In this document: piece by piece, positions 9,213 to 17,818 of the stretch
How positions within the stretch are numbered: the stretch's first letter is position 1
How the letters are laid out: every line of letters starts with the position of its first letter
NCBI GenBank assembly: GCA_034670145.1
Contig: JAXMOA010000018.1
Coordinates: 62,001 to 126,000, forward strand
Reading direction: 5' to 3'
Origin: HXMU1420-2 sp034670145
GTDB lineage: Bacteria > Pseudomonadota > Alphaproteobacteria > Rhodobacterales > Rhodobacteraceae
DNA length: 64,000 nt
The notes under the pieces: generated by a model
What the model saw: only the letters and a program-made list of their open reading frames with translations
Databases searched by the model: none
Told to the model about the DNA's origin: nothing
Made by a program: the position numbers and the translations under genes

Positions 9213-9228
9213 GCTGGTACGTACCAGC
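9213..9228. promoter_or_regulatory. Perfect 16-base palindrome in the dciA/mutY divergent region
   Basis: GCTGGTAC followed directly by GTACCAGC forms a perfect uninterrupted palindrome. A wider inverted repeat GTTGCGG (9189-9195) and CCGCAAC (9234-9240) surrounds it. The position between two divergent starts suits an operator; no cognate regulator is adjacent. Confidence 0.5.
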
Positions 9229-9254
9229 AAAACCCGCAACTGGAGCCATAAACA

Positions 9255-10322
9255 ATGCGTGACGCCCCCTCTGCCCTGCCTGAATCGGCGGATCTGTTGG
9301 CGTGGTATGACCGTCATGCCCGTGTTTTACCCTGGCGCGTGTCGCCGCAAGGGCGTGCCGAGGGTGAAATGCCCGACCCTTATCGGGTGTGGTTGTCAGA
9401 GATCATGTTGCAGCAGACGACAGTTGCGGCCGTGCAGTCATACTTCCTGCGGTTCACGACCCTGTGGCCGACTGTCACCGCCTTGGCCGCTGCGCCGGAT
9501 GCGGATGTGATGGGGGAATGGGCCGGGCTGGGATATTACGCGCGGGCGCGCAACCTGTTGAAATGCGCGCGGCAAGTCACGCAAGAGCATGATGCGCGTT
9601 TTCCTGACAGCTACGACGAGCTGCTGAACCTGCCGGGGATCGGGCCTTATACGGCGGCGGCGATTTCGGCCATTGCGTTTGATCAGCCGGAAACGGTGAT
9701 GGATGGCAATGTGGAGCGGGTGATGGCGCGGCTTTACAATGTGGCGACCCCCCTGCCCGCCGCCAAGCCCGAGCTGAAATCGCACGCGGCGCGGCTGACG
9801 CCCGAGGTGCGGCCCGGGGATTATGCCCAGGCGGTCATGGATCTGGGCGCGACGATCTGTTCGCCCAAATCGCCCGCATGTGGAATTTGCCCCTGGCGCA
9901 CACCCTGTGTGGCGCGCCAGGCGGGCACCGCGCCTGATTTGCCGGCCAAGACCCCCAAGAAACCCAAGCCGACCCGGCGCGGAATCGTCTATCTGGGGCA
10001 GCGCGCGGATGGGGCCTGGTTGCTGGAGCGGCGACCCGACAAGGGGCTGTTGGGCGGAATGCTGGGCTGGCCCGGCTCTGACTGGGGCGAGATTGCCGCC
10101 GAGGCCCCGCCCTGTGACGCCGAATGGCAGGATTTGCCGGGCGAGGTGCGCCATACGTTCACGCATTTCCATTTGATCCTGACCGTGAAAACCGCCCATT
10201 TACCGCAGGATTGCCCACCGGGCCCGGGCCTGTTTTTGCCCAGGGCGCAGTTTCGCCCCTCGGATCTGCCGACGGTGATGCGCAAGGCGTTTGATTTGTC
10301 GCAAGATCCCGGGCGCGGTTGA
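9255..10322 (+). CDS. mutY: A/G-specific adenine glycosylase
   Basis: The 355-residue enzyme removes adenine mispaired with 8-oxoguanine. It has catalytic Glu49 in SEIMLQQT, the helix-hairpin-helix LPGIGPYTA (about 126-134), catalytic Asp150 in MDGNVERV, and the [4Fe-4S] cluster Cys202-x6-Cys209-x2-Cys212-x5-Cys218. The C-terminal part (about 240-350) is the NUDIX-like 8-oxoG recognition domain, with FTHFHL. Length is normal. It lies just upstream of an unrelated alkane monooxygenase gene. Confidence 0.96.
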   Translation: MRDAPSALPESADLLAWYDRHARVLPWRVSPQGRAEGEMPDPYRVWLSEIMLQQTTVAAVQSYFLRFTTLWPTVTALAAAPDADVMGEWAGLGYYARARNLLKCARQVTQEHDARFPDSYDELLNLPGIGPYTAAAISAIAFDQPETVMDGNVERVMARLYNVATPLPAAKPELKSHAARLTPEVRPGDYAQAVMDLGATICSPKSPACGICPWRTPCVARQAGTAPDLPAKTPKKPKPTRRGIVYLGQRADGAWLLERRPDKGLLGGMLGWPGSDWGEIAAEAPPCDAEWQDLPGEVRHTFTHFHLILTVKTAHLPQDCPPGPGLFLPRAQFRPSDLPTVMRKAFDLSQDPGRG

Positions 10323-10396
10323 ATTTTGCTGGAGGAAGCCTCAGTCTGGGACGAGATGACGTCGACCCCTGTGAGCCAAAGAACCGGAGTCTGGAT

Positions 10397-11530
10397 ATGA
10401 CCGCCGAGCGCCCTTTCTCTGCCCCCAGTGCGGCCCTGCCTTTCTGGGTTTCGCTGGTTTTGATCCCGCTGGCCTGGATTTCGGGCCTTTATGGCGGCTG
10501 GACCCTGGTGCTGTTGCCGGTGTTCACCTGGTACATGTTTGCCCTGGCCGATTATGTGGCGGGCCTGAACCTGGCCAATCAGGATCCGGACACGGATGAC
10601 GAGGAGCTGGGGTGGTATCGGTTGATCACATTGATCTGGACGCCATTGCAGTTTGTCACCCTGTTCGGGTTGATCTGGTATGCGACCCATGCGGATCATC
10701 TGAGCGGGTTTGAAAAACTGGTGTTGTTTATCAGCGTCGGGGTCATGACCGGCACCATCGGGATCAACTACAGCCATGAGCTGATGCATCAGAAAAACCG
10801 CCTGGAGCGCAATATGGGCGATCTGTTGTTGTCCATGGTGTTGTATTCGCATTTCCGCTCGGAGCATTTGCTGGTGCATCACCGGTATGTGGGCACCCCG
10901 CGCGATCCGGTGACGGCGCGATACAATGAGAGTTTTCACCGGTTTTTCCCGCGTGTGTTGTGGCAATGTCTGCGGTCGGCCTTTCGGGCCGAACAGGCGA
11001 TGCTGGCGCGCAAGGATTTGCCGTGGACGGATCTGTCGAACCCGTTTTTCAAATATTGGGCGTTGCAGGGGGCGATGCTGATCCTGGCCTGGGTGTTGGG
11101 CGGTTGGGCCGGTGTTGGCCTGTTCCTGGTGCAGGCGGCCACGGCGATCTGGCAGCTGGAGCTGGTGAACTACGTGGAGCACTACGGGTTGACCCGCAAG
11201 CATTTGGGCGAGGGCAAATACGAACATGTCAAACCCCAGCACAGCTGGAACGCGGCGCATAAGGCCTCGAACTGGTTGCTGATCAATTTGCAGCGTCACT
11301 CCGACCATCATTACAAGCCGGATCGGCGGTTTCCCCTGTTGCAGACCTATGCGCGGACCGAGGCGCCTCAGTTGCCGTATGGCTATCCGGTGATGACGAT
11401 TTTTGCGCTGATACCTCCGCTGTGGCGGCGGATGATGAACCCGCGGGTGCGGCTATGGCGGCAGATGTATTACCCCGAGATCACCGACTGGGCGCCTTAC
11501 GTCAAACAGACCTTGCCGCTGCCGCGATAG
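10397..11530 (+). CDS. alkB: AlkB-type alkane 1-monooxygenase
   Basis: A 377-residue integral membrane non-heme diiron hydroxylase that oxidises medium/long-chain alkanes to 1-alkanols. All four His motifs are visible: HELMHQ, EHLLVHHRYVGTPRDP, NYVEHYGL and LQRHSDHHYKP. Hydrophobic segments near the N-terminus and in the middle give the usual six-helix pattern. The ATG at 10397, with GGAG 8 bases upstream, is preferred to a longer frame that overlaps mutY. No rubredoxin or rubredoxin reductase is nearby, so electrons must come from elsewhere. An iron-type alcohol dehydrogenase follows after 155 bases and could take the alkanol on. Confidence 0.92.
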   Translation: MTAERPFSAPSAALPFWVSLVLIPLAWISGLYGGWTLVLLPVFTWYMFALADYVAGLNLANQDPDTDDEELGWYRLITLIWTPLQFVTLFGLIWYATHADHLSGFEKLVLFISVGVMTGTIGINYSHELMHQKNRLERNMGDLLLSMVLYSHFRSEHLLVHHRYVGTPRDPVTARYNESFHRFFPRVLWQCLRSAFRAEQAMLARKDLPWTDLSNPFFKYWALQGAMLILAWVLGGWAGVGLFLVQAATAIWQLELVNYVEHYGLTRKHLGEGKYEHVKPQHSWNAAHKASNWLLINLQRHSDHHYKPDRRFPLLQTYARTEAPQLPYGYPVMTIFALIPPLWRRMMNPRVRLWRQMYYPEITDWAPYVKQTLPLPR

Positions 11531-11685
11531 GCGGGCGCGTTGCTTTTGGGCGCAGGGCGGGCGGATTGAACTGTGCGGATGATTGCCGGGTTCGGGATCT
11601 GGACGTTGGCCCGCTAAGCGCTTTACTTTCTTGTGGATATCCCGGACGTTCTGCGCGCCGAATGGGCCGCTGAGGAGGAGAAGAC

Positions 11686-12858
11686 ATGGGCGATTTCATC
11701 TTCAATACGACTGCATCTGTGCGACAGATCGCGGGTGGGGCCGCTCGGCTGGGAGAGAGTCTGGCCGATCTGCCGGGGGTAGAGCCCGGGGCGGCGGTGT
11801 TTTTTGTGACGGATCCCGGGCTGATGTCGCTGGGATTGGCGGATGCGGCGCTGGATCATCTGCGCCAGCAGGGTTTCGCCGTGACGGTTTATGACAAGGT
11901 CGAGGCCGATCCAAAGGCGAGCGCGGTGCAGGAGGCCGCCGGGTTGGCGGCGCAGGCGGGTGCGGATTGTGTTGTCGGCTTTGGTGGCGGCAGTTCGATG
12001 GATGTGGCCAAGGTTGTGGCCTTGTTGCTGGGCAGCGCGCAGCCTCTGGACGAGATGTACGGCGTGGCGCAGGCGCGCGGACAGCGCAAGCCTTTGTTGC
12101 TGGTCCCGACGACGGCCGGCACCGGGTCCGAGGTGACGCCGATTTCGATTCTGACCACCGGGACCTCGGAAAAGAAGGGCATCAGCTCTGCTTTGATCCT
12201 GCCGGATATTGCGGTGTTGGATTGTGATCTGACCCTGGGCCTGCCGCCTGCGATCACGGCGGCGACCGGTGTGGATGCGATGGTGCATGCGATCGAGGCC
12301 TATACCTCGCGCAGTGCCAACAATAATCCGATCAGCCGGATGCTGGCGGTGCAGGCGCTGGACCTGTTGGCGGGCAATATCCGGGCTGTTGTGGCCGATG
12401 GGAAAAATCGCGAAGCGCGGGCGAATATGTTGCTGGGGTCGATGCTGGCTGGGCAGGCTTTTGCAAATTCGCCGGTGGCGGCGGTACACGCGCTGGCCTA
12501 TCCGGTGGGGGCGCTGTTTCACGTGCCTCACGGGTTGTCCAACGCACTGGTTCTGGCCCAGGTGATGCGGTTCAATGCGCCAGAGGCCGGGGCGGAATAT
12601 GCGGCGCTGGCGCCTCATATCTTTCCTGACATCGACATGGGCCGGGACAGCCAGGCGATTACGGCGGAATTGATCGACCGGTTGACGGAATTGAACACCG
12701 ATCTGGGGCTGGAGCCCGGGTTGCGGGGTGTTGGGATTGGCGCGGGGGATCTGGACCGGCTGGCGAGTGATGCGATGAACCAGACGCGGTTGCTGGTGAA
12801 CAACCCGCGCGAGGTGACGCAGGCGGATGCCCGTCAGATCTATGAAGCGTCCCTGTAG
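11686..12858 (+). CDS. Iron-containing (group III) alcohol dehydrogenase
   Basis: The 390-residue protein has the Fe-ADH layout: NAD(P)-binding N-domain with GFGGGSSMDVAK (about residues 98-109), PTTAGTGSE, metal ligands in HAIEAYTS and in HALAYPVGALFHVPHG. The start has a GGAGGAG ribosome site just upstream. By position it may oxidise alkanols made by the upstream AlkB, although members of this family also act on diols, lactaldehyde and hydroxyacids, so the physiological substrate is inferred. The 155 bases upstream hold no gene or strong hairpin. Confidence 0.88.
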   Translation: MGDFIFNTTASVRQIAGGAARLGESLADLPGVEPGAAVFFVTDPGLMSLGLADAALDHLRQQGFAVTVYDKVEADPKASAVQEAAGLAAQAGADCVVGFGGGSSMDVAKVVALLLGSAQPLDEMYGVAQARGQRKPLLLVPTTAGTGSEVTPISILTTGTSEKKGISSALILPDIAVLDCDLTLGLPPAITAATGVDAMVHAIEAYTSRSANNNPISRMLAVQALDLLAGNIRAVVADGKNREARANMLLGSMLAGQAFANSPVAAVHALAYPVGALFHVPHGLSNALVLAQVMRFNAPEAGAEYAALAPHIFPDIDMGRDSQAITAELIDRLTELNTDLGLEPGLRGVGIGAGDLDRLASDAMNQTRLLVNNPREVTQADARQIYEASL

Positions 12859-12913
12859 GCGATGTGCTGAACCTGGTTTGTCGATAGTCATACTTTGAAT
12901 GTGAGCGCACCCT

Positions 12914-13354
12914 ATGTCTGATCGTTCCGGGCCTGCACGGCGGGCTGATTTTGCCGATTTCTATCGTTTGCAGACGCGTTGGATGGACAATGATGTCTAT
13001 GGCCACATGAACAATGCGGTGCATTACACGTTGTTTGACACGGCCATAAATGGCTGGCTGGTCGAGCGTGGTTTGCTGGATGTGCGGGAAAGCGACAGCT
13101 ATGGTCTGGTGGTGGAAACCGGCTGCCGGTATCACGCCGAACTGGCCTTTCCGGGTTGGATCACGGCCGGGTTACGGGTGTCCAAGCTGGGCAACAGCTC
13201 GGTCCGGTATGAGATCGGGCTGTTTGCCGAAGGCTCCGACGACGCGGCGGCCGAGGGGTTTTTCGTGCATGTCTATGTGGACCGGGCGCACCATCGGCCG
13301 GTCCGGATTGATGACGCGCGACGGGCAGCATTGGCGACCCTGCAACGCGACTAG
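12914..13354 (+). CDS. Hot-dog fold acyl-CoA thioesterase
   Basis: The 146-residue protein contains the 4-hydroxybenzoyl-CoA thioesterase/YbgC-type signature: WMDNDVYGHMNNAVHY, in which the Asp is catalytic, followed by the long helix LFDTAINGWL. It probably hydrolyses acyl-CoA esters in the cytosol. Following alkB and the alcohol dehydrogenase in the same direction, it could act on fatty acyl-CoA from alkane oxidation, but that link is only positional. It converges on the cyclase gene with 21 bases between stops. Confidence 0.82.
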   Translation: MSDRSGPARRADFADFYRLQTRWMDNDVYGHMNNAVHYTLFDTAINGWLVERGLLDVRESDSYGLVVETGCRYHAELAFPGWITAGLRVSKLGNSSVRYEIGLFAEGSDDAAAEGFFVHVYVDRAHHRPVRIDDARRAALATLQRD

Positions 13355-13375
13355 GCCGCAGGGAGCGCGGCGGCG

Positions 13376-14764
13376 TCAGTCCACGGTCCAGATGGTTATG
13401 GCCTGCGTCAGACCGCGGATGGATTGGTCGGGATGTCTGCGCGCGCCTTTCAGGACCGAATCCTGTGATCCGATTTCGGCAATCACCCGCTCGCGGGTTG
13501 CGTCGCTGAAGGCGACGTGGCCGGGGAGCTGACGGGTCAGACGCTCGATCCGGCTGGCGACGTTGACCGTGTCGCCGATGACCGCAAATTCCAACCGGCT
13601 GCTGCCGATATCGGCCAGGACGACGGGCCCGAAATGCACACCAAAGCTGGCGGTGATCTGGGCTGCGCCCTGACGGGCGCGGTCCCGGTTCCAGTGATGC
13701 ACGGCCTCTTGCATGGCGCGGGCACAGCGCAGCGCGTTGGAGGCGTCAGTCTGGCCCGGTTCTGGCGTGCCGAAGGTCGCCATCAGCCCATCGCCCAGAT
13801 ATTTGTCGAGCGTTCCGTGGAAGCGGAAGACCTCATACTCCATCCGGGCATGGAAGGCGCGCAGGGTCTCGATCACTTCGTTAGGGTCGCGGCCTGCGGA
13901 GAAGGCGGTGAAGTCGACGATGTCGACAAAGAGCACGGCAACGTCGTGGCTGCGGATCTGTTTCAGCGGCTCATCGTGCTGGCTCAGCTCGGCGACGACA
14001 TTGGGAGAGAAGTAGCGCGAGAGGTTTTCACGTTCACGTTCGAGCGAGGCGTTGCTGCGCAAAAGGCGGTTGAAACGGCTAACGGAGACCGCAAGCGAGC
14101 CTGTGACCAGCAGAAAGACGACGATCTGCTGGATGCGCAGGTCGAAGTTGGCGTTGTTGGGGTTGATGGCGTTGGCCAGTTCCGGGTCAAGGCCAAGCAC
14201 GGATTGCAGGGCGAGGGTGATGGATGGATCGGTGCTGCCGAACCACCAGATGGCGATGGCGGCGGTGATCCACATGCCCGAGGTCCAGATGCCGATAGCA
14301 ACGATGGTGGACCAGGAATAGGCCATCGTTCCCCCTGCGAGGATGATGTAGAGGTATTGGAAGGTCTCGAACTGGTAGATGCTGGCGTCGGGCCATTCCC
14401 GGGTCGACAGCGGATTGGGCGCCACCAGGGCAATGGTCACGATGGCCAGATCCAGGAACAGAACCAGCAGCTCCAGACGCGACCGGCCGACCCGCGCCAC
14501 GCGGCGCGCCAAAAGCCCGATCAGCGCCATCAGGGCCAGCAGGAAGTGGTGGTACAGAACATCCCAACTCGGATTGAGCAGGGGCAGCATCACCGCCACG
14601 ACGGCCAGCGCGGCCCAGCGCGCCCGGACAGCCAGATCCATGCCTTCGCTTTTGTGGCGCTGGAGCGCGGCCTCGGTAAATCGGTTGGTTTCGGCCTCGG
14701 ATTGTGCCTGCCGCTCGGATAGATCGAGGTCTGAATACACGCGAGGTGAACTGGTATCGGCCAT
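13376..14764 (-). CDS. Membrane-bound class III adenylate/guanylate cyclase
   Basis: The protein is 462 residues from the ATG at 14764. A short N-terminal cytoplasmic region is followed by about six hydrophobic segments (roughly residues 45-250). A linker helix (SLERERENLSRYFSP) then leads to a C-terminal cyclase domain. Catalytic features are the metal-binding Asp in VLFVDIVDFTAF, the Lys/Asp in LDKYLGDGLMATF, and the transition-state Asn/Arg in IGDTVNVASRIE. It should make cAMP (or cGMP) in response to a membrane signal. The membrane part resembles no sensor domain that I can name. Confidence 0.88.
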   Translation of the reverse strand: MADTSSPRVYSDLDLSERQAQSEAETNRFTEAALQRHKSEGMDLAVRARWAALAVVAVMLPLLNPSWDVLYHHFLLALMALIGLLARRVARVGRSRLELLVLFLDLAIVTIALVAPNPLSTREWPDASIYQFETFQYLYIILAGGTMAYSWSTIVAIGIWTSGMWITAAIAIWWFGSTDPSITLALQSVLGLDPELANAINPNNANFDLRIQQIVVFLLVTGSLAVSVSRFNRLLRSNASLERERENLSRYFSPNVVAELSQHDEPLKQIRSHDVAVLFVDIVDFTAFSAGRDPNEVIETLRAFHARMEYEVFRFHGTLDKYLGDGLMATFGTPEPGQTDASNALRCARAMQEAVHHWNRDRARQGAAQITASFGVHFGPVVLADIGSSRLEFAVIGDTVNVASRIERLTRQLPGHVAFSDATRERVIAEIGSQDSVLKGARRHPDQSIRGLTQAITIWTVD

Positions 14765-14826
14765 GCGGCGGCTCCGGGTTGGAACGTATTGGGCGTAACA
14801 TAGGGTGTGTTTGGGCGGTCTGCATG

Positions 14827-14853
14827 AAAAATGCCCCGCTGTGAGGCGGGGCA
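14827..14853 (-). terminator. Rho-independent terminator for ccrM
   Basis: Read on the minus strand, the perfect 8-base stem TGCCCCGC/GCGGGGCA (14832-14839 with 14846-14853, 6-base loop) is followed by a run of five T. It lies about 65 bases past the ccrM stop. Confidence 0.8.
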
Positions 14854-14917
14854 AGGTGAGTGCTGTGTGACAAAGCACACGCACTGGCGGTAACTGCTTG
14901 GGTATTACGAGGTGGGA

Positions 14918-16012
14918 TCAGGCCTGATTTTCGGCTCTTATTTGTTGTCTCAATACGTCAATCGAGACCATGCGGCCGTCTCGTTTGTAGTGCCAGTAGG
15001 TCCAGCCATTGCAGCTGGGGGCGCCTTCGAGTGCGGCGCCGACCTGATGGATGGAACCTTTGACGTCATTGCCGATCAGTGTGCCATCTGCGCGGACCTT
15101 GGCGGTTTTGCCACGCGGAGAGGTCAGCACTTCGCCTGGGCGCAGCATGCCGCGTTCGACCAGTTGACCGAAAGGCACGCGGGGTTCGGCGCGTTTGGAG
15201 GCGCTGACCTGAAGCGCGTCGCGGTCGTACCGGCGGACACGTGCCAGGCGGCGCTCTGCGACTTCGCGGTAGGCGGCTTCGCGTTCGATCCCGATGAAAT
15301 CGCGGCCCAGCATTTTGGCCACGGCGCCGGTTGTGCCGGTGCCAAAGAACGGATCCAGCACCACATCGCCGGGTTTGGTTGTGCCGACCAGGACGCGATG
15401 CAGCAGAGATTCAGGTTTCTGGGTCGGGTGGGCCTTGTCGCCATTGGCGTCCTTGAGCCGTTCGTGCCCGGTGCAGATCGGCAGGACCCAGTCGCTGCGC
15501 ATCTGGATGCCTTCGTTCAGGGCTTTGAGCGCTTCGTAGTTGAAGGTGTATTTCGCGCCTTCGTCCCGGCTGGCCCAGATCATGGTTTCATGGGCATTGG
15601 TCAACCGCTTGCCCCGGAAATTGGGCATTGGATTGGATTTGCGCCAGACCACATCGTTGAGCAACCAATAGCCTGCATCCTGCATGGCAGCGCCGACGCG
15701 GAAAATGTTGTGGTAAGACCCGATCACCCAGATCGCACCGTTCGGCTTGAGAATGCGGCGCGCCGCGCTGAGCCATTCGCGTGTGAACTTATCGTATGCA
15801 GCAAAGGACGAGAATTGGTCCCAGGCGTCATCCACCGCGTCAACCTGGCTGTTGTCGGGGCGGTGCAATTGCCCTTTGAGCTGCAGGTTATAGGGGGGGT
15901 CCGCAAAAATCAGGTCGACCGATTTCTCGGGCAACGCGTTCATTTCGGCCACGCAATCGCCGGCCAGCACTTGATTGAGCGGCAGTGCCGCTTTGGTTTT
16001 CGTCTTGGTCAT
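14918..16012 (-). CDS. ccrM: Cell-cycle regulated adenine DNA methyltransferase (GANTC)
   Basis: The 364-residue beta-class N6-adenine methyltransferase has the catalytic DPPY motif (ADPPYNLQLKG, about residue 38), the SAM-binding DPFFGTGTTG motif (about 215-224), and the C-terminal extension of about 80 residues (ending near SCNGWTYWHYKRDG) that is characteristic of CcrM and needed for GANTC recognition. In alphaproteobacteria it restores full methylation late in the cell cycle. The ATG at 16012 has AGAGG upstream. It lies downstream of rnhB, the classic arrangement in this class. Confidence 0.96.
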   Translation of the reverse strand: MTKTKTKAALPLNQVLAGDCVAEMNALPEKSVDLIFADPPYNLQLKGQLHRPDNSQVDAVDDAWDQFSSFAAYDKFTREWLSAARRILKPNGAIWVIGSYHNIFRVGAAMQDAGYWLLNDVVWRKSNPMPNFRGKRLTNAHETMIWASRDEGAKYTFNYEALKALNEGIQMRSDWVLPICTGHERLKDANGDKAHPTQKPESLLHRVLVGTTKPGDVVLDPFFGTGTTGAVAKMLGRDFIGIEREAAYREVAERRLARVRRYDRDALQVSASKRAEPRVPFGQLVERGMLRPGEVLTSPRGKTAKVRADGTLIGNDVKGSIHQVGAALEGAPSCNGWTYWHYKRDGRMVSIDVLRQQIRAENQA

Positions 16013-16108
16013 TTTCTGCCTCTGTCCCCGGCGCATTCACGCTCGTTTGGTTAATGGCAGGATGAGTCATTGCTGATTCGTGGTCAAATTCTTTTTTAAA
16101 ACAACGAT

Positions 16109-16735
16109 TTACGAAAGAACTTGATACAAGATATTGTGGACAGGTTTGAACGAACGTCTATGATGTGGGGTCACACCCAGATTTTGCAGGGCCAGTTTGT
16201 GGCTTTTTGATGGATATCCGGCGTTCGTCTCCCAGCCGTAGCCGGGATGCTGTTGCGCCAATTCAACCATTATTTGATCGCGACAAATTTTTGCCACAAT
16301 TGAGGCCGCTGCGATGGAAACGGATCGGCTGTCTCCTTTGACGATGGCCTGTGCGGGACATGTCAGGTTTGCTGGGATCAGGTTGCCGTCGATCAGCAGA
16401 AAGTCGGGCGGTGTGGGCAGTCCGGCGACGGCGCGTTCCATGGCCAGGTGGCTGGCGCGCAGGATGTTGATCTGGTCGATCTCTTGGACAGTTGCGTGCG
16501 CGATCGAGACTTCGGCCTGGGCGTGGATCTGTTGGGCGAGCGACTCGCGCCGTTTGGCGGTCAGCTTTTTGGAGTCATTGAGGCCCGGGGGAACGTTGTC
16601 AGCTGTGAGGATCACCGCAGCCGCCGTTACGGGGCCCGCCAGCGGACCGCGGCCGACCTCGTCCACGCCCGCGATGCGGATATGACCGTCGGCGCGAAGG
16701 GTCTGTTCCAAACTGTCATCAGGGCCGGTGTGCAT
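16109..16735 (-). CDS. rnhB: Ribonuclease HII
   Basis: A 208-residue RNase HII that nicks RNA in RNA:DNA hybrids and removes misincorporated ribonucleotides. The N-terminal IAGVDEVGRGPLAGPV holds the catalytic Asp-Glu; LNDSKKL and the later DGNL...KGDSRSVSIAAASIVAK blocks complete the active site. It lies 96 bases upstream of ccrM, a neighbourhood conserved in alphaproteobacteria. Length and motifs are normal. Confidence 0.96.
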   Translation of the reverse strand: MHTGPDDSLEQTLRADGHIRIAGVDEVGRGPLAGPVTAAAVILTADNVPPGLNDSKKLTAKRRESLAQQIHAQAEVSIAHATVQEIDQINILRASHLAMERAVAGLPTPPDFLLIDGNLIPANLTCPAQAIVKGDSRSVSIAAASIVAKICRDQIMVELAQQHPGYGWETNAGYPSKSHKLALQNLGVTPHHRRSFKPVHNILYQVLS

Positions 16736-16775
16736 GGTATCGGGCTAGCCCAGGTTGAAGCGGAGGGCAATCGCA

Positions 16776-16801
16776 CAAAAAGAGGGGGCGGTTGCCCCCT
16801 T
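16776..16801 (-). terminator. Rho-independent terminator after the 16857-17339 gene
   Basis: On the minus strand AGGGGGC/GCCCCCT (16783-16789 with 16794-16800, 4-base loop) is followed by CTTTTTG. It separates the small secreted protein gene from rnhB. Confidence 0.8.
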
Positions 16802-16856
16802 AGGTGTAGTGAGGTGTTGGGTCGTTTTCCGGGGGATGCCCGGGGGCGGCCGGGTC

Positions 16857-17339
16857 TTAATGGCCGGCCATCTGATAGCCGTGACGTTGCAGGCAGTTGA
16901 GCGAATACCCACGGCGCACGTCAGAGCGTTTCTGGTTCCAGTATTTGACGCCGCAAGAACCGGGCAGCGCCTCTGCGTGCACGAAGTTCTTGCGCAGGCA
17001 GCCACGGCCCAGCAGAGCGTTGCCACCGTGGATGTTGCCGGCCCGGACGCATTTGGAGGGCAGCATATAGCGTTGCACCTGTGGCGGCAGGGGGCGCGGG
17101 GTGGGTTGCACGTGATAGCCGTGCCCCGAGCGCGTGGGCGGGACCAGTGGGCGGGGATGGGCGCGGCGGTGGCGGTCGTTGTCATCCAGGTCCGAAATGA
17201 CTGCCCCCAGGATCGCGACGCCAATGATCCCGGCCAGAATTTTGGCGGTATCGTCTCCGGCGCGGACAGGTGCGGCGAGGGATGATGCGAGTGCGACGGC
17301 TGTGGCTGTTGCGATGATGACTTTTGTGAATCTGTTCAT
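16857..17339 (-). CDS. Small secreted Cys-containing protein, unknown function
   Basis: The 160-residue product has a signal peptide (cleavage about residue 28, after VRA), one hydrophobic helix (AKILAGIIGVAILGAVIS), a His/Arg/Pro-rich linker, and a C-terminal domain with four Cys (KCVRAG, RGCLRK, GSCGVKYW, LNCLQRHGY) that could form two disulfides. No enzymatic motif is visible. It resembles conserved hypothetical envelope proteins of roseobacters. It has its own terminator and diverges from the 17528 gene. Confidence 0.65.
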   Translation of the reverse strand: MNRFTKVIIATATAVALASSLAAPVRAGDDTAKILAGIIGVAILGAVISDLDDNDRHRRAHPRPLVPPTRSGHGYHVQPTPRPLPPQVQRYMLPSKCVRAGNIHGGNALLGRGCLRKNFVHAEALPGSCGVKYWNQKRSDVRRGYSLNCLQRHGYQMAGH

Positions 17340-17527
17340 GGGTGCCTCTGATGTTTGTGGTGGTGAGGGAGCTGAAGCGTTCAGCCCGTTGCGGTGATGA
17401 GCCGAGATTGAGGCGGGACGGCGATTTCAGGCAATATCGGCCGCTTGTTATGGGATAACCGGCGCAAAAAGCGGTCCAACATCAGCCTGTTATTGAATAT
17501 CGCCGGACTCCGGGGCAGTGTGGCGTC

Positions 17528-17818
17528 ATGAGACAAGCGATACGTATATTGGCGCTGATTGGCGCGATTGGGCTGCTTGGGGCACCTGCGTCAGCAGAGT
17601 GTTATGCAGACTATAAGGCCAAGCAGGATGCGCCGTTGCGGTTGCACTATGGGGTTGCCAAGATCCAGGGCCAATGCGCCCCCGGACCCGCCACGCAAGA
17701 GCTGGCGCCTCGGCTGGCCCGGGGCGGGTGGACATTGTTGACGGTGCTGTCTGTGTTTGGCCCTGAGGGGCTGGCCCAAAGGAGAGCCGATGCCGGTGCA
17801 AACTACCTCCGTTACTGA
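17528..17818 (+). CDS. Small secreted protein, unknown function
   Basis: A 96-residue product with a signal peptide (MRQAIRILALIGAIGLLG, cleavage near PASA-E) and two Cys (ECYADY, GQCAPG) that could form a disulfide in the mature 72-residue protein. The C-terminal GGWTLLTVLSVFGPEGL is conserved-looking. Its 3' end overlaps the following membrane-regulator gene by 29 bases, so the two are probably translated from one message. No function is known to me. Confidence 0.65.
   Translation: MRQAIRILALIGAIGLLGAPASAECYADYKAKQDAPLRLHYGVAKIQGQCAPGPATQELAPRLARGGWTLLTVLSVFGPEGLAQRRADAGANYLRY

Noticed and set aside
14854..14886. A second hairpin GTGCT...AGCAC near the ccrM terminator
   Set aside because: The stem is only five bases with a large loop and no T run. 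The adjacent hairpin at 14832-14853 explains termination better.
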